Shown: piece after piece, positions 1 through 8,900 of the stretch
Layout: the number at the start of each line of letters is the position of its first letter
Numbering within the stretch: the stretch's first letter is position 1
NCBI GenBank assembly: GCA_027486725.1
Contig: JAIXOP010000015.1
Coordinates: 341,950-405,949, forward strand
Direction: 5' to 3'
Length of the DNA stretch: 64,000 nucleotides
From: Burkholderiales bacterium
GTDB lineage: Bacteria > Pseudomonadota > Gammaproteobacteria > Burkholderiales > Burkholderiaceae_A
Translations under genes and position numbers: made by a program
The notes under the pieces: generated by a model
The model's input: the letters and a program-made list of their open reading frames with translations, nothing else
Told to the model about the DNA's origin: nothing
Databases searched by the model: none

Positions 1-226
1 TGAGCAGAATTTTCTCGATCACGCAGTCGGACTCGGCGGCCACGGCGGCCAGCCGATCGAGGTCGCCCCCGGGGTCCACCCAGGCCGCGCGGCGGGTCTC
101 CTCGCAAACGATCAGCGAGCAGTTCTGCTCAAAGGCGGTGACCGGCACCACCGTGAGGGTGAGGCCCCCGACAGGTCCTGCGGAGGCCGGATTCGAGGGC
201 GTCGAGGCGCCAGAGGTCTGCGACAT
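1..226 (-). CDS. MBL-fold metallo-hydrolase (glyoxalase II-like), N-terminal part, truncated by window edge
   Basis: Reverse-strand translation from ATG at 226: MSQTSGAS...LTLTVVPVTAFEQNCSLIVCEETRRAAWVDPGGDLDRL, typical MBL hydrolase N-terminus. Confidence 0.75.
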   Translation of the reverse strand, partial: MSQTSGASTPSNPASAGPVGGLTLTVVPVTAFEQNCSLIVCEETRRAAWVDPGGDLDRLAAVAAESDCVIEKILL

Positions 227-230
227 GCGG

Positions 231-617
231 CTAGCTTTGGGCCTGCCCCACAAAGGCGTGGTATTCAAGGTCGGCAAGGGCCACGACCTCGAGGGCGCGT
301 TGGTGGGTTGCAGCCAGCACCACGGGCGGTGCCACCCCAGCCTCGGCTGCCTCGCGCCAGCGGGCAGCACAGACGCACCAGCGGTCTCCAGCCTTCAGGC
401 CCGGGAAGCGAAACTCGGGGCGCGGCGTCACCAGGTCGTTGCCCTTGAGCACCGAGAAGCTCAGAAATGGCTCGGTCATGATGGCGCAGACGGTGTGCTG
501 GCCGAAATCTTCGGGGGCGGTGTTGCAGCAGCCGTCACGAAAGAAGCCCGTGAGCGGGTCGAGGCTGCAGGGCTCCAGCGGTCCACCATGGACATTCTTG
601 GCGTTGGAATTGGTCAT
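231..617 (-). CDS. DUF2237 family protein
   Basis: NVHGGPLEPCSLDPLTGFFRDGCCNT...TPRPEFRFPGLKAGDRWCVCAARWREA matches the DUF2237 signature. Confidence 0.88.
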   Translation of the reverse strand: MTNSNAKNVHGGPLEPCSLDPLTGFFRDGCCNTAPEDFGQHTVCAIMTEPFLSFSVLKGNDLVTPRPEFRFPGLKAGDRWCVCAARWREAAEAGVAPPVVLAATHQRALEVVALADLEYHAFVGQAQS

Positions 618-651
618 GGTTTAAGTTTAGACCCTCTCTCCAAGGCCCCCC

Positions 652-1317
652 ATGAACAACCCCAGCCATTCCAGCAGTCCCAGCAGTCCACTGGATCGTC
701 GCATCGATTACACCCAGGGTGCCCTCCAGGAGGGCGACGTCGCGGGCATCGCCCCCCACGACCTGCTCGCCCAATGGCTGGCCCAGGCCGATGAGGCGGG
801 TGCGCCGGAGCCCCAGGCCATGACCCTGGCCACCGTCGATGCCGATGGGCAGCCCTCGGCCCGGGTGGTTCTGCTTCGCGGTCTGAGCGCCGACGGCCTG
901 ATTTTTTTCACCAACCGGGAGTCGCGCAAGGGGCGGGCCCTGGCCCACGAGCCCCGAGCAAGCCTGCTTTTTTATTGGCAGACGCTCGAGCGGCAGGTCC
1001 GGGTCGAGGGGCGCGTCGCCCTGCTCGACGATGCTGCCTCGGATGCCTACTACGCCAGCCGGCCCTTAGGAAGTCGCGTCGGCGCCTGGGCCTCGCCGCA
1101 GAGCCAAGAAATCGAGAGCCGTGCCTGGCTGGAAGAGCGCGTGCAGTCGATGGGGCAGCAGCTCGGCGACGCCCCTCAGCGCCCCCCATTCTGGGGCGGG
1201 TATCGGCTGGTCGCCCAGCACTTTGAGTTCTGGCAGGGCCGCAGTTCCCGCCTGCACGACCGGCTGGCCTTTGAGCGCCGGCCCGACGGCTGGCGGCTCT
1301 CGCGGCTAGCCCCTTAG
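652..1317 (+). CDS. pdxH: pyridoxamine 5'-phosphate oxidase
   Basis: RIDYTQGALQEGD...PSARVVLLRG...FFTNRESRKG...ASLLFYWQTLERQVRVEG...HDRLAFERRPDGWRLSRLAP. Confidence 0.95.
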   Translation: MNNPSHSSSPSSPLDRRIDYTQGALQEGDVAGIAPHDLLAQWLAQADEAGAPEPQAMTLATVDADGQPSARVVLLRGLSADGLIFFTNRESRKGRALAHEPRASLLFYWQTLERQVRVEGRVALLDDAASDAYYASRPLGSRVGAWASPQSQEIESRAWLEERVQSMGQQLGDAPQRPPFWGGYRLVAQHFEFWQGRSSRLHDRLAFERRPDGWRLSRLAP

Positions 1318-1365
1318 GCTTGGACAGGCTTCCTGGGCAAGGGCGTCGGGGAGACGGTCAACCAA

Positions 1366-1689
1366 CTAAGCAGCCAACTTCGCGCTGGCGAGGCGATTCA
1401 AGCTGATGCCCTGCTCGGCCGCCTCCAAAACGAGAGAGCGATGGACCTCTGGGGGGATGCGCACCCGGAACTCGCCACTATAGGTCCGCTCAGCGATGGG
1501 CGAAGGAACCGGCTCGCCGGCTGCGGCCAAGTCGGAGACGACCTCCGCCACCAACTGTCGGATGCCTCGCAGTGCTTTCTCGGGGGTCTTGGCCAACCAA
1601 CTCAATGAGGAGAATTCTGCACAGAGGCCTACGTGCTCCCCATCCTCCGGCGACCAAGTAACGCGATAGGTGTAGTGGTCAGCGTTCAT
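1366..1689 (-). CDS. hicB: HicB family antitoxin
   Basis: MNADHYTYRVTWSPEDGEHVGLCAEFSSLSWLAKTPEKALRGI... plus C-terminal RHH-like SGEFRVRIPPEVHRSLVLEAAEQGISLNRLASAKLAA. Confidence 0.88.
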   Translation of the reverse strand: MNADHYTYRVTWSPEDGEHVGLCAEFSSLSWLAKTPEKALRGIRQLVAEVVSDLAAAGEPVPSPIAERTYSGEFRVRIPPEVHRSLVLEAAEQGISLNRLASAKLAA

Positions 1690-1936
1690 CTTGAACCCTC
1701 TGAAGTTTTTCAATTGCCAACAGAACTTGGCGCACCTGATACGCCTTGGCCTTGCCACGATCGGATTGGATATTGACGCGTGGGTCTCCTGGCCACGATG
1801 TTTTGAAAACCAGATGGCTCGAGCCAGATTGGCGCGGAGAGCCAAAAAAGTGTTCACAAACCCTGCGCAAGTCAGCGAAGCGAACATTGGCGGGTTCGCG
1901 CCGCATTTGCTCAAGAATTGCATCGCGCGACGTCAT
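1679..1936 (-). CDS. hicA: HicA family toxin
   Basis: 85 aa; VRFADLRRVCEHFFGSPRQSGSSHLVFKTSWPGDPRVNIQ...AKAYQVRQVLLAIEKL; overlaps hicB start. Confidence 0.88.
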   Translation of the reverse strand: MTSRDAILEQMRREPANVRFADLRRVCEHFFGSPRQSGSSHLVFKTSWPGDPRVNIQSDRGKAKAYQVRQVLLAIEKLQRVQDER

Positions 1937-1941
1937 TTTTT

Positions 1942-1963
1942 ATGGTGTCATTAATGACACCAT
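1942..1963. promoter_or_regulatory. 22-bp perfect palindrome upstream of hicA (putative operator)
   Basis: ATGGTGTCATTAATGACACCAT, 5 bp upstream of hicA start codon. Confidence 0.7.
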
Positions 1964-1978
1964 TTTTCAAGACCTCCG

Positions 1979-2512
1979 CTACTTCCTCTGCAGCGCAGGG
2001 AACTGCGTGGCCGACTTCTCCACCTTGGGCGCCACCACGAACATGCAGTACCCCTGGGTGGGATTGCGGTCGTAGTAGTCCCAGTGCTCCCGCTCGGCGG
2101 GGTAGAAGGTGTGGGGCTGCACGATGAGCTCGGTCACCACCCGCCGCCCGGGGTGGGTCGCCTCCCAGCGACCGATGGCCTCGCGCGCGGCATGGGCCTG
2201 GGCCTCATCGGCGGCAAAGATCACCGAGCGGTATTGGGTGCCCACATCGTTGCCCTGACGGTTGGGTGTGGTGGGATCGTGGATGGCGAAGAACACATCC
2301 AGGAGCTGGGGCAGCGGCAGCAGCGCCGGGTCAAACTCCACCGACACCACCTCGGCATGGCCCGTTGCGCCAGAGCAGACATCGCGGTAAGTGGGCTCCA
2401 CCGTGTGCCCGCCCATGTAGCCAGACCGTGCGGCGTGGACCCCCGCCAGCCGAACAAAGACGGCCTCGAGGCACCAAAAACAGCCACCGCCCAGAATGAT
2501 TGTTTGCTTCAT
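1979..2512 (-). CDS. msrA: peptide-methionine (S)-S-oxide reductase MsrA
   Basis: GGGCFWCLEAVF...GYMGGHTVEPTYRDVCSGATGHAEVVSVEFDP...QGNDVGTQYRS. Confidence 0.96.
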   Translation of the reverse strand: MKQTIILGGGCFWCLEAVFVRLAGVHAARSGYMGGHTVEPTYRDVCSGATGHAEVVSVEFDPALLPLPQLLDVFFAIHDPTTPNRQGNDVGTQYRSVIFAADEAQAHAAREAIGRWEATHPGRRVVTELIVQPHTFYPAEREHWDYYDRNPTQGYCMFVVAPKVEKSATQFPALQRK

Positions 2513-3330
2513 CGCACTGCCCCTTCGCTGTTGGCCTGCAGGTATGGCTGGGCCCACGCCAGGCCCGCCTCGGTGGGGCTGGTGGTGGGAACATATTCCA
2601 GGCCCACGCAGCCCTCGTAGCCCAGCCCCTCGATGTGTTGGAGCACCCGAGTCAGCGAGAGTTCGCCAAGGTCGGGCTCATTGCGCAGCGGTGCGCCAGC
2701 AATCTGAATGTGGCCCAACACCGCGCGGCTGCGCTCTAGGCTGCGCAAAATGTCGCCGCGCGAGACCTGCTGGTGGTAGACGTCGAACTGCAGCCGCAGG
2801 CCCGGATGGCCAATCGACTCGATCAGCGCCAGGGCGCGCTCCAGGCTCGAGAGCAGATAACCCGGCTGGTCGCGCGCATTGAGGGGCTCGATGGTGAGCG
2901 TCTTGCCCACCGACGCGGCCTGATGAACAGCCCAAGTAAGGCCTTCGCGATAGGCCTCCCAGTGCACCTCGGCCGCGGGAGACTCCGGCGCCAGGCCCTC
3001 GGGCAGGCGGCCTGCCATCACATGAATCAGTGGCGCATCGAGGGCACTGGCGACCTCCAGCGCCTCGCCAATCGAGGCCTGGAACTCGCCGCGCCGATCG
3101 GGCAGGCAGGCAAAGCCCCGCTCGCCCGCCGCCCAGAGCCCCGCTGGGGCATTGATGAGCTGCAGGCCCAAGCCGTGGGCCATGAGCAGCTCAGCCAGCA
3201 CAGGGGTGGGCTCGGCATAAGGAAACAGAATTTCCACACATCGGAACCCCGCCCGCTGGGCCGCGCCAAACCGCTCCAGCAGGGGGATCTCGGGCCACAG
3301 AAAGCTCAGATTGGCAGACAGTCGGATCAT
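2509..3330 (-). CDS. hyi: hydroxypyruvate isomerase family TIM-barrel protein
   Basis: MIRLSANLSFLWPEIPLLERFGAAQRAGFRCVEILFPY...GQIQIAGAP..EPDLGEL-type sequence; 4-bp overlap with msrA. Confidence 0.82.
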   Translation of the reverse strand: MIRLSANLSFLWPEIPLLERFGAAQRAGFRCVEILFPYAEPTPVLAELLMAHGLGLQLINAPAGLWAAGERGFACLPDRRGEFQASIGEALEVASALDAPLIHVMAGRLPEGLAPESPAAEVHWEAYREGLTWAVHQAASVGKTLTIEPLNARDQPGYLLSSLERALALIESIGHPGLRLQFDVYHQQVSRGDILRSLERSRAVLGHIQIAGAPLRNEPDLGELSLTRVLQHIEGLGYEGCVGLEYVPTTSPTEAGLAWAQPYLQANSEGAVR

Positions 3331-3513
3331 GTCCGGAGTGTAGGCGAGCCTCGTGGACATGGTGGGCCTGTGCGGCCCGCGGCGTCGGCCGGCCGCAGTT
3401 CCCCGAGGCCCACGCCCAAAGCGGCCAAGACCTTTTAGACTCACAGGTTGCGCCACCCGCGCGAATCGCTCTGTTCGCGCATCCCGGTCGACTCCACCCT
3501 GCCAGAGGCCCCC

Positions 3514-4566
3514 ATGCCCCAACCGTCACTCCAACACCGCCGCCCCAGCCGCCCCAGCCGCGCGATTGGCCGCCGCTCCTTCCTCACGGCGGCCCTAGCC
3601 TCAGTCCTTGCAACGCTGCTGATGGCGCCTGCCGCCCCCGCTCAGGCCAAGGTCCTGCCGTCTGCGCTCGTGGAAGCCAAGACCTTGAAACCGCTCGTCG
3701 ACAAGAAGGCGGTGGTGGTGCTCGACACCCGAGAGATCTTCCAGACCGACGGCAAGACCCCCAACTTCACCGCGGGCCACATTCCAGGAGCGTTGCCGGC
3801 GCCCTACTCGAGCTTTCGTGGCCCAGACAGCAACCCCGGTCAGGTCAAGCCCTTGGCCGCCCTGGAGGCCCAGCTGGGTGCCCTCGGGCTCGGTCTCAAT
3901 ACCCCGGTGGTGATTGCCGGGTCCGGCTCCGACCCCACCGAATTCGGTGGCCCCGCACGCATCTACTGGACCCTCAAGCAGCTGGGCTTTGCCGATGTGG
4001 CGATCCTCAACGGCGGCACCGGCGCGTGGATCGGCGCGGGCTACGCCCTGCAAACCGGCGAGGCTGCGCCGCGCAAGGCCACCACCCTGAAGGCCAGGCC
4101 CAGCCCTGCCCTGCGCTACAGCACGCAAGACCTTGCCCAGGCCACTCAGAAGGGCAAGGCCGGTGTGGGCCCCATGCTGCTCGATGGCCGGCCTTACGAC
4201 TTCTACTCAGGCGACCTGCGCCTGGCCGCCGCACCCCGCTGGGGCACGCTGCCCGGCGCCAAGCACCTGGAGACCGACGAGTGGTTTGTGGGCGGCACGG
4301 GAACCCTGCAGGCCGCAGACCGGCTGCGCGCCTTGGCCCAGAACGAACAGCTCCTCGGCAAAGAGCCCCTGGTCAGCTTCTGCAACAGCGGGCACTGGGC
4401 CGCAACCCACTGGTTTGTTCTCTCCGAGGTGCTCGGGCGGCCGAATGTCACGCTCTACCCGGAGTCGGTGGTGGCCTGGGGTGCCGCAGGTCTGCCGCTG
4501 GAGAATGAGCCCAGCCGCGCTGAGATCCTCTCGCGCCAGCTGCGCGGTGCAGGCATTCAAAAGTAA
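3514..4566 (+). CDS. exported thiosulfate sulfurtransferase (two rhodanese domains)
   Basis: Twin-Arg/Sec-like leader IGRRSFLTAALASVLATLLMAPAAPAQA; rhodanese features ILNGGTGAWIGAGY and VSFCNSGHWAATHWFVLSEVLG. Confidence 0.82.
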   Translation: MPQPSLQHRRPSRPSRAIGRRSFLTAALASVLATLLMAPAAPAQAKVLPSALVEAKTLKPLVDKKAVVVLDTREIFQTDGKTPNFTAGHIPGALPAPYSSFRGPDSNPGQVKPLAALEAQLGALGLGLNTPVVIAGSGSDPTEFGGPARIYWTLKQLGFADVAILNGGTGAWIGAGYALQTGEAAPRKATTLKARPSPALRYSTQDLAQATQKGKAGVGPMLLDGRPYDFYSGDLRLAAAPRWGTLPGAKHLETDEWFVGGTGTLQAADRLRALAQNEQLLGKEPLVSFCNSGHWAATHWFVLSEVLGRPNVTLYPESVVAWGAAGLPLENEPSRAEILSRQLRGAGIQK

Positions 4567-4581
4567 GGGTTGGGGATTCGC

Positions 4582-5661
4582 ATGATGCTTCGCGTTGGCA
4601 TGGTGCTGGGCCTTCTTGGACTGGCCATGGCCGCTGCCATCTTGGCGGGCGCCCGGGCAGGACTCCTGGTCTTGTTGGGCGTGGGCTTTGGCGTGGTCCT
4701 GCAGGCCAGCCGATTTGGCTTTACCACCGGATGGCGCGAGCTCATCCGCGACGGCAAGCCCGTCGGATTTCTGGCGCAGCTTCTGTTGATTGGCCTGGCC
4801 GCCACGGCCACCACCTGGGTGCTCGGCATGGCTGCACCCGGCGAGGTGGTGGGTGCAGTGGCCCCCATCGGCGCAAGCCTGCTGGTGGGGGCACTCATTT
4901 TTGGCTTTGCGATGCAGCTGGCCGACGGCTGCGGCTCCGGCACCCTCTACAAGGCCGGTGCGGGCGCCCCCCTCACCCTGGTGGTGCTGCCCACCTTCAT
5001 CCTCGGCAGCTTTGTGGGTGCCAGCCACCTGCCGGCCTGGCAGTCGGTGGGGCCCAGCACCGAGGCCCCCATCCTGCTCGACCTCAACACCACGCTGCTG
5101 ATTTGCCTGGTGCTCGCCCTGGCGGCCCTGCTCTATGCGCGCTGGCGCTCAAGCCCCATCCAGGTCCAGGCCCGCTGGGTCTGGGGGGCCCTGCTGCTGG
5201 CGGCCCTCTACCTGGCGCACCTGGTGGTGGCGGGACAGCCCTGGGGCATCGTCTATGGACTCGGGCTCTGGGGCGCCAAGGCCGCCCTGGCCCTGGGCTG
5301 GAACCCGCTCGACGACGCCTTCTGGGGCGTGGCGCCCCACCTGGAGCGCCTGGGCCAGCCCCTGCTCTGGGACACCACCTCCCTCACCAACATCGGCCTG
5401 ATGCTGGGGGCCTCCGTGGCAGCCTTCTGGCCCCGCAGCTCGGCCCCCGAGGGCCGAGGTCTTCGCCCCATCCACTGGCTGGTGGCCGCCCTGGCGGGTC
5501 TGGCCATGGGCTACAGCTCGCGCATGGCCCTGGGCTGCAACATCGGCGCCTTCCTCGCCGGCACGGCCTCGGGGAGCCTGCACGGCTGGGTCTGGCTGGT
5601 GATGGCCTTCTTGGGATCGCGGCTGGCCGTGCCTCTGCGCCAAAGGATCCAGATGCCATGA
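4582..5661 (+). CDS. YeeE/YedE family (thiosulfate uptake) membrane protein
   Basis: Many TM helices; DGCGSGTLYKAG and ALGCNIGAFLAGTASGSLHGWVW motifs; TTG alternative start at 4570. Confidence 0.85.
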   Translation: MMLRVGMVLGLLGLAMAAAILAGARAGLLVLLGVGFGVVLQASRFGFTTGWRELIRDGKPVGFLAQLLLIGLAATATTWVLGMAAPGEVVGAVAPIGASLLVGALIFGFAMQLADGCGSGTLYKAGAGAPLTLVVLPTFILGSFVGASHLPAWQSVGPSTEAPILLDLNTTLLICLVLALAALLYARWRSSPIQVQARWVWGALLLAALYLAHLVVAGQPWGIVYGLGLWGAKAALALGWNPLDDAFWGVAPHLERLGQPLLWDTTSLTNIGLMLGASVAAFWPRSSAPEGRGLRPIHWLVAALAGLAMGYSSRMALGCNIGAFLAGTASGSLHGWVWLVMAFLGSRLAVPLRQRIQMP

Positions 5662-5819
5662 ATCTTCTCCGATCCCTCATCCCAACCATCCTGGCCCTGA
5701 CCATCCTCGGGCTGGCATGGCTCGACTTTGAGCGCACCGCTCAGGTGCGGGTGGAGCCGCCACTCATCGCCCTGGGCAGCGGCAAACTCGCCTCGGGTGG
5801 TCACTGCTCGGGGCGCTGA
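5658..5819 (+). CDS. 53-aa single-TM small protein, translationally coupled to YeeE
   Basis: ATGA overlap with preceding stop; MNLLRSLIPTILALTILGLAWLDFERTAQVRVEPPLIALGSGKLASGGHCSGR. Confidence 0.55.
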   Translation: MNLLRSLIPTILALTILGLAWLDFERTAQVRVEPPLIALGSGKLASGGHCSGR

Positions 5820-5822
5820 CGC

Positions 5823-6689
5823 ATGACGACGGGACCAGACGCCAACTGCCCCCTCTGCCAGTCGCCCGGCGGCCGGCTCTTGCGCAGCACCGAGCATTGG
5901 CGGGTCATTCTTGCCACCGATGCCCCACTGCCCGAGGTCCATCGGGTGGTGTCTCAGGCCCATGTCCGCGAGTTCAGCGAGCTTTCACCCGAGCACCGGG
6001 CCGAGATGATGTCGGTGGTGGCCGAGGTCGAGGCCGATCTCATTGCCCGGCTTCGGCCCGACAAGATCAACCTGGCCAGCCTCGGCAACCGGGTGTCCCA
6101 CCTGCATTGGCATGTGATGCCCCGCTTCCGCACCGACCCCTTCTGGCCGGACAGCCTCTGGTCATCGCGCCGCCCCGCCGTCGTTCATCGCCTCCAGCCC
6201 ACGGGTGCCGAGCCTCCACTGACCCTGGAGGTCGATGGCTGGGACTCTCTGGAGCCCGAGGCGCGCGCCGTGCGCCAGCGGGTCTTCGTCGAAGAGCAAG
6301 GCGTGGACCCCGCCGAGGAGTGGGAGCTGGCCGATGCCTGGGCGCGCCATGCGGTGGTGCGGTGTGGCACGGAGGTGGTGGCCACGGGCCGGATCCTGTC
6401 GCTGGGTCCGGGGCCCACGGTGAAGTGTGGCCGCATGGCCGTGCTGCCGGCATGGCGAGGCCGTGGACTGGGCCAGGCGGTCTTGGAGGCCCTGCTCGAT
6501 GAGGCCGAGGCCTTGGGCTTTGCTGATTGCCTACTGCACGCGCAGTGCGCAGCGATGGGCTTTTATGTCCAGGCCGGGTTCGAGCCCGAGGGCGAGGTCT
6601 TCTCCGAGGCGGGGATTGCCCATCAGCGCATGCGGCTGGCACTCGCCCGACGCAGGCGATCGCGCACCGCATCCCAGTCGACCCCATAG
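5823..6689 (+). CDS. HIT-domain / GNAT acetyltransferase fusion protein
   Basis: N-terminal CPLCQSPGGRLL...HLHWHVMPRFRTDPFWP (HIT) followed by VRQRVFVEEQGVD...VLPAWRGRGLGQAVLEALL (GNAT). Confidence 0.85.
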   Translation: MTTGPDANCPLCQSPGGRLLRSTEHWRVILATDAPLPEVHRVVSQAHVREFSELSPEHRAEMMSVVAEVEADLIARLRPDKINLASLGNRVSHLHWHVMPRFRTDPFWPDSLWSSRRPAVVHRLQPTGAEPPLTLEVDGWDSLEPEARAVRQRVFVEEQGVDPAEEWELADAWARHAVVRCGTEVVATGRILSLGPGPTVKCGRMAVLPAWRGRGLGQAVLEALLDEAEALGFADCLLHAQCAAMGFYVQAGFEPEGEVFSEAGIAHQRMRLALARRRRSRTASQSTP

Positions 6690-7729
6690 CCGTCGCGGGG
6701 GTCTGGCCACTCGGCCACCACACCGGCCACGCCCTCGGCCTGCCAATCCTGCATCTGGGCATACAAGACCCGGCCATAAGCCTGCGGTGTGCGCGGCGCC
6801 ATCTGCTGACGAACGCCCACGGGCAGGGGCTCCTGCAGAAAATGAAAGCCAAAGGCCATCACCACGGGCGATGCAATGCCGGAGGCCGAGAGCTCTTGGG
6901 CCAGGGCCTGGGCATCGCTCAGGATCTGGGCCGAGGTCGACAGGCGCAGGGCGAACCGGGGGGCATAGTGCAGGGCGTGCTGGCCCGCCACGCGAGGCAG
7001 GCCCGACCCCGCAGCCGATGCGTTGGAATCCGTGGGCAGATCGGTGGCATCGGCCGCCAACGCAGTTCCCCCCGCATGCCGAAGGGCGGCCTCGATCTGG
7101 CCGTGCGACAGCCCCCCCAGGCGAAGGATTCGGGGTGGGCACTCGGGAAGTCCGCTGAGGTCCACGATGGTGCTCTCGAGGCCCACGGTGCAGATGCCGC
7201 CATCGAGGACCAGATCGTCTTCGGCAAGCCAGGGCCCCAGGCCCCGCACCACATCCATCGCCCGCACGGGGCTGAGCTCGGTGAATCGGTTGGCCGAGGG
7301 CGCGGCGAGCGCAGCCGGTGCGCCCTGCGACTCGCCCAGAAGCCCCAGAATGCGGCGCGCCGCAGGATGGGCCGGGACACGGATGGCCACCGTGTCTTGG
7401 CCCCCGGTCACGGCATCGAGCACCTGGGGGCCGCGCGGCAGCACCAGGGTGAGGGGGCCGGGCCAAAAGGCCTCGGCCAGGATCTCGGCCTCGCGCGGCC
7501 ACTCCGACACCCAGGCGCGGGCTGCGTGGATGTCGGCCACGTGAAGGATGAGCGGGTGACCCGCCGGGCGGCCCTTGGCCTCGAAGATGCGCGCCACGGC
7601 AGCGGGCTGGCGTGCGTCGGCCGCCAGGCCATAGACGGTCTCGGTGGGGATGGCAACCAGCTGCCCGCGCGCGAGGGCCTGGGCCGCGGCCTCGATGGAC
7701 TGGGGGTCGTGGGCATCGAGGAGCTGCAT
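6623..7729 (-). CDS. tsaC: L-threonylcarbamoyladenylate synthase (Sua5/YrdC, long form)
   Basis: IPTETVYGLAADA...IFEAKGRPAGHPLILHV...FWPGPLTLVLPR...APSANRF; Sua5 C-terminal domain present. Confidence 0.92.
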   Translation of the reverse strand: MQLLDAHDPQSIEAAAQALARGQLVAIPTETVYGLAADARQPAAVARIFEAKGRPAGHPLILHVADIHAARAWVSEWPREAEILAEAFWPGPLTLVLPRGPQVLDAVTGGQDTVAIRVPAHPAARRILGLLGESQGAPAALAAPSANRFTELSPVRAMDVVRGLGPWLAEDDLVLDGGICTVGLESTIVDLSGLPECPPRILRLGGLSHGQIEAALRHAGGTALAADATDLPTDSNASAAGSGLPRVAGQHALHYAPRFALRLSTSAQILSDAQALAQELSASGIASPVVMAFGFHFLQEPLPVGVRQQMAPRTPQAYGRVLYAQMQDWQAEGVAGVVAEWPDPRDGYGVDWDAVRDRLRRASASRMR

Positions 7730-7736
7730 GGTTGGC

Positions 7737-8900
7737 TTAGGGCTTGGCCGAAGGCCAGACGCGGCGCGGGCCGGTGATATGCCCCATCTTTCGGCCCGGC
7801 CGGGGGCTGTGCTTGCCGTAGAGGTGCAGGGTTGCGCCCTCGGGCACCAGGCGGGACCAGGGCGGCTCGGTTGCGCCGGGCTCGGGGGCGGCACCCGCCT
7901 GCCCAGCCGCTGCGGGATCTCCCGAGAGCCAGAGGTCGCCGAGCAGATTCTTCATCCGGTGGGGCTCGCGGCAGTCGGTGGGCCCCAGGCGCAGGCCGGC
8001 ACAGATCCGGGCCTGCTGGGCAAACTGGCTGGTGGTGCAGGCCTCGATGGTGGCGTGGCCGCTGTTGTGTGGCCGCGGTGCCATTTCGTTGGCCAGGAGC
8101 TCGCCCGCCTCGGTGATGAAAAACTCCACGCAGAGCACACCCACGTAGTTGAGGGTCTGGGCAATGCGCAGTGCCGAGGCCTGGGCCGCCTGAGCCACCG
8201 CCTCGGGGACGTCGCCGGGCAGGTCGGTCTCGTCGAGGATGCCCTGCACATGGCGGTTCTCGGCCAGGGGGAACACCGCGCAGTCGCCCTCGGGGTTGCG
8301 GGCCAGAATCACCGAGACCTCTTTGGCCAGGGGCACCCGCTGTTCCAGCACGCAGGGCACGGCGCCCATGCCCTCGAAGGCCCGCATGGCCTCGGAGCGG
8401 CTGGCCACGCGCGCCTGGCCCTTGCCGTCGTAGCCAAAGCGTCGGGTCTTCAGAATTCCGGGGAACAAGGCATCCGGGCAGAGCGCCACATCGAGAAGCT
8501 GCTCGGCCCGGTCGATGGCGGCAAAGGGCGCCACGGGAACGCCCGCCTGCTGCAGGGTCTGCTTCTCGCGCAGACGGTCTTGGCAGACCTCGATGGCATC
8601 GGCCGAGGGCATGCAGGGGCCATGGGCCGAGAGCCGGCGCAGGGAGTCGGCCGGCACATTCTCGAACTCGGTCGTGAAGACCTGGGCCTTGGCCGCCAAC
8701 TGGTCGAGGGCAGCGAGGTCGTCGTAGGCACCGATCACCACCTCGTCGGCGATCTGGCAGGCGGGGGCATCGGCCTGAGGATCGAGCACCACCACGCGAA
8801 GGCCGAGCGCATGCGCGGCCTGAATCATCATGCGGCCGAGTTGTCCACCCCCCAGCAGGCCGATGGTGGGCGCGGGGCTGGCGGGGGTGGGCTGGGTCAT
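7737..8900 (-). CDS. purK: 5-(carboxyamino)imidazole ribonucleotide synthase
   Basis: [30 protein letters not shown]...[11 protein letters not shown]...FGYDGKGQ...[23 protein letters not shown]. Confidence 0.95.
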   Translation of the reverse strand: MTQPTPASPAPTIGLLGGGQLGRMMIQAAHALGLRVVVLDPQADAPACQIADEVVIGAYDDLAALDQLAAKAQVFTTEFENVPADSLRRLSAHGPCMPSADAIEVCQDRLREKQTLQQAGVPVAPFAAIDRAEQLLDVALCPDALFPGILKTRRFGYDGKGQARVASRSEAMRAFEGMGAVPCVLEQRVPLAKEVSVILARNPEGDCAVFPLAENRHVQGILDETDLPGDVPEAVAQAAQASALRIAQTLNYVGVLCVEFFITEAGELLANEMAPRPHNSGHATIEACTTSQFAQQARICAGLRLGPTDCREPHRMKNLLGDLWLSGDPAAAGQAGAAPEPGATEPPWSRLVPEGATLHLYGKHSPRPGRKMGHITGPRRVWPSAKP

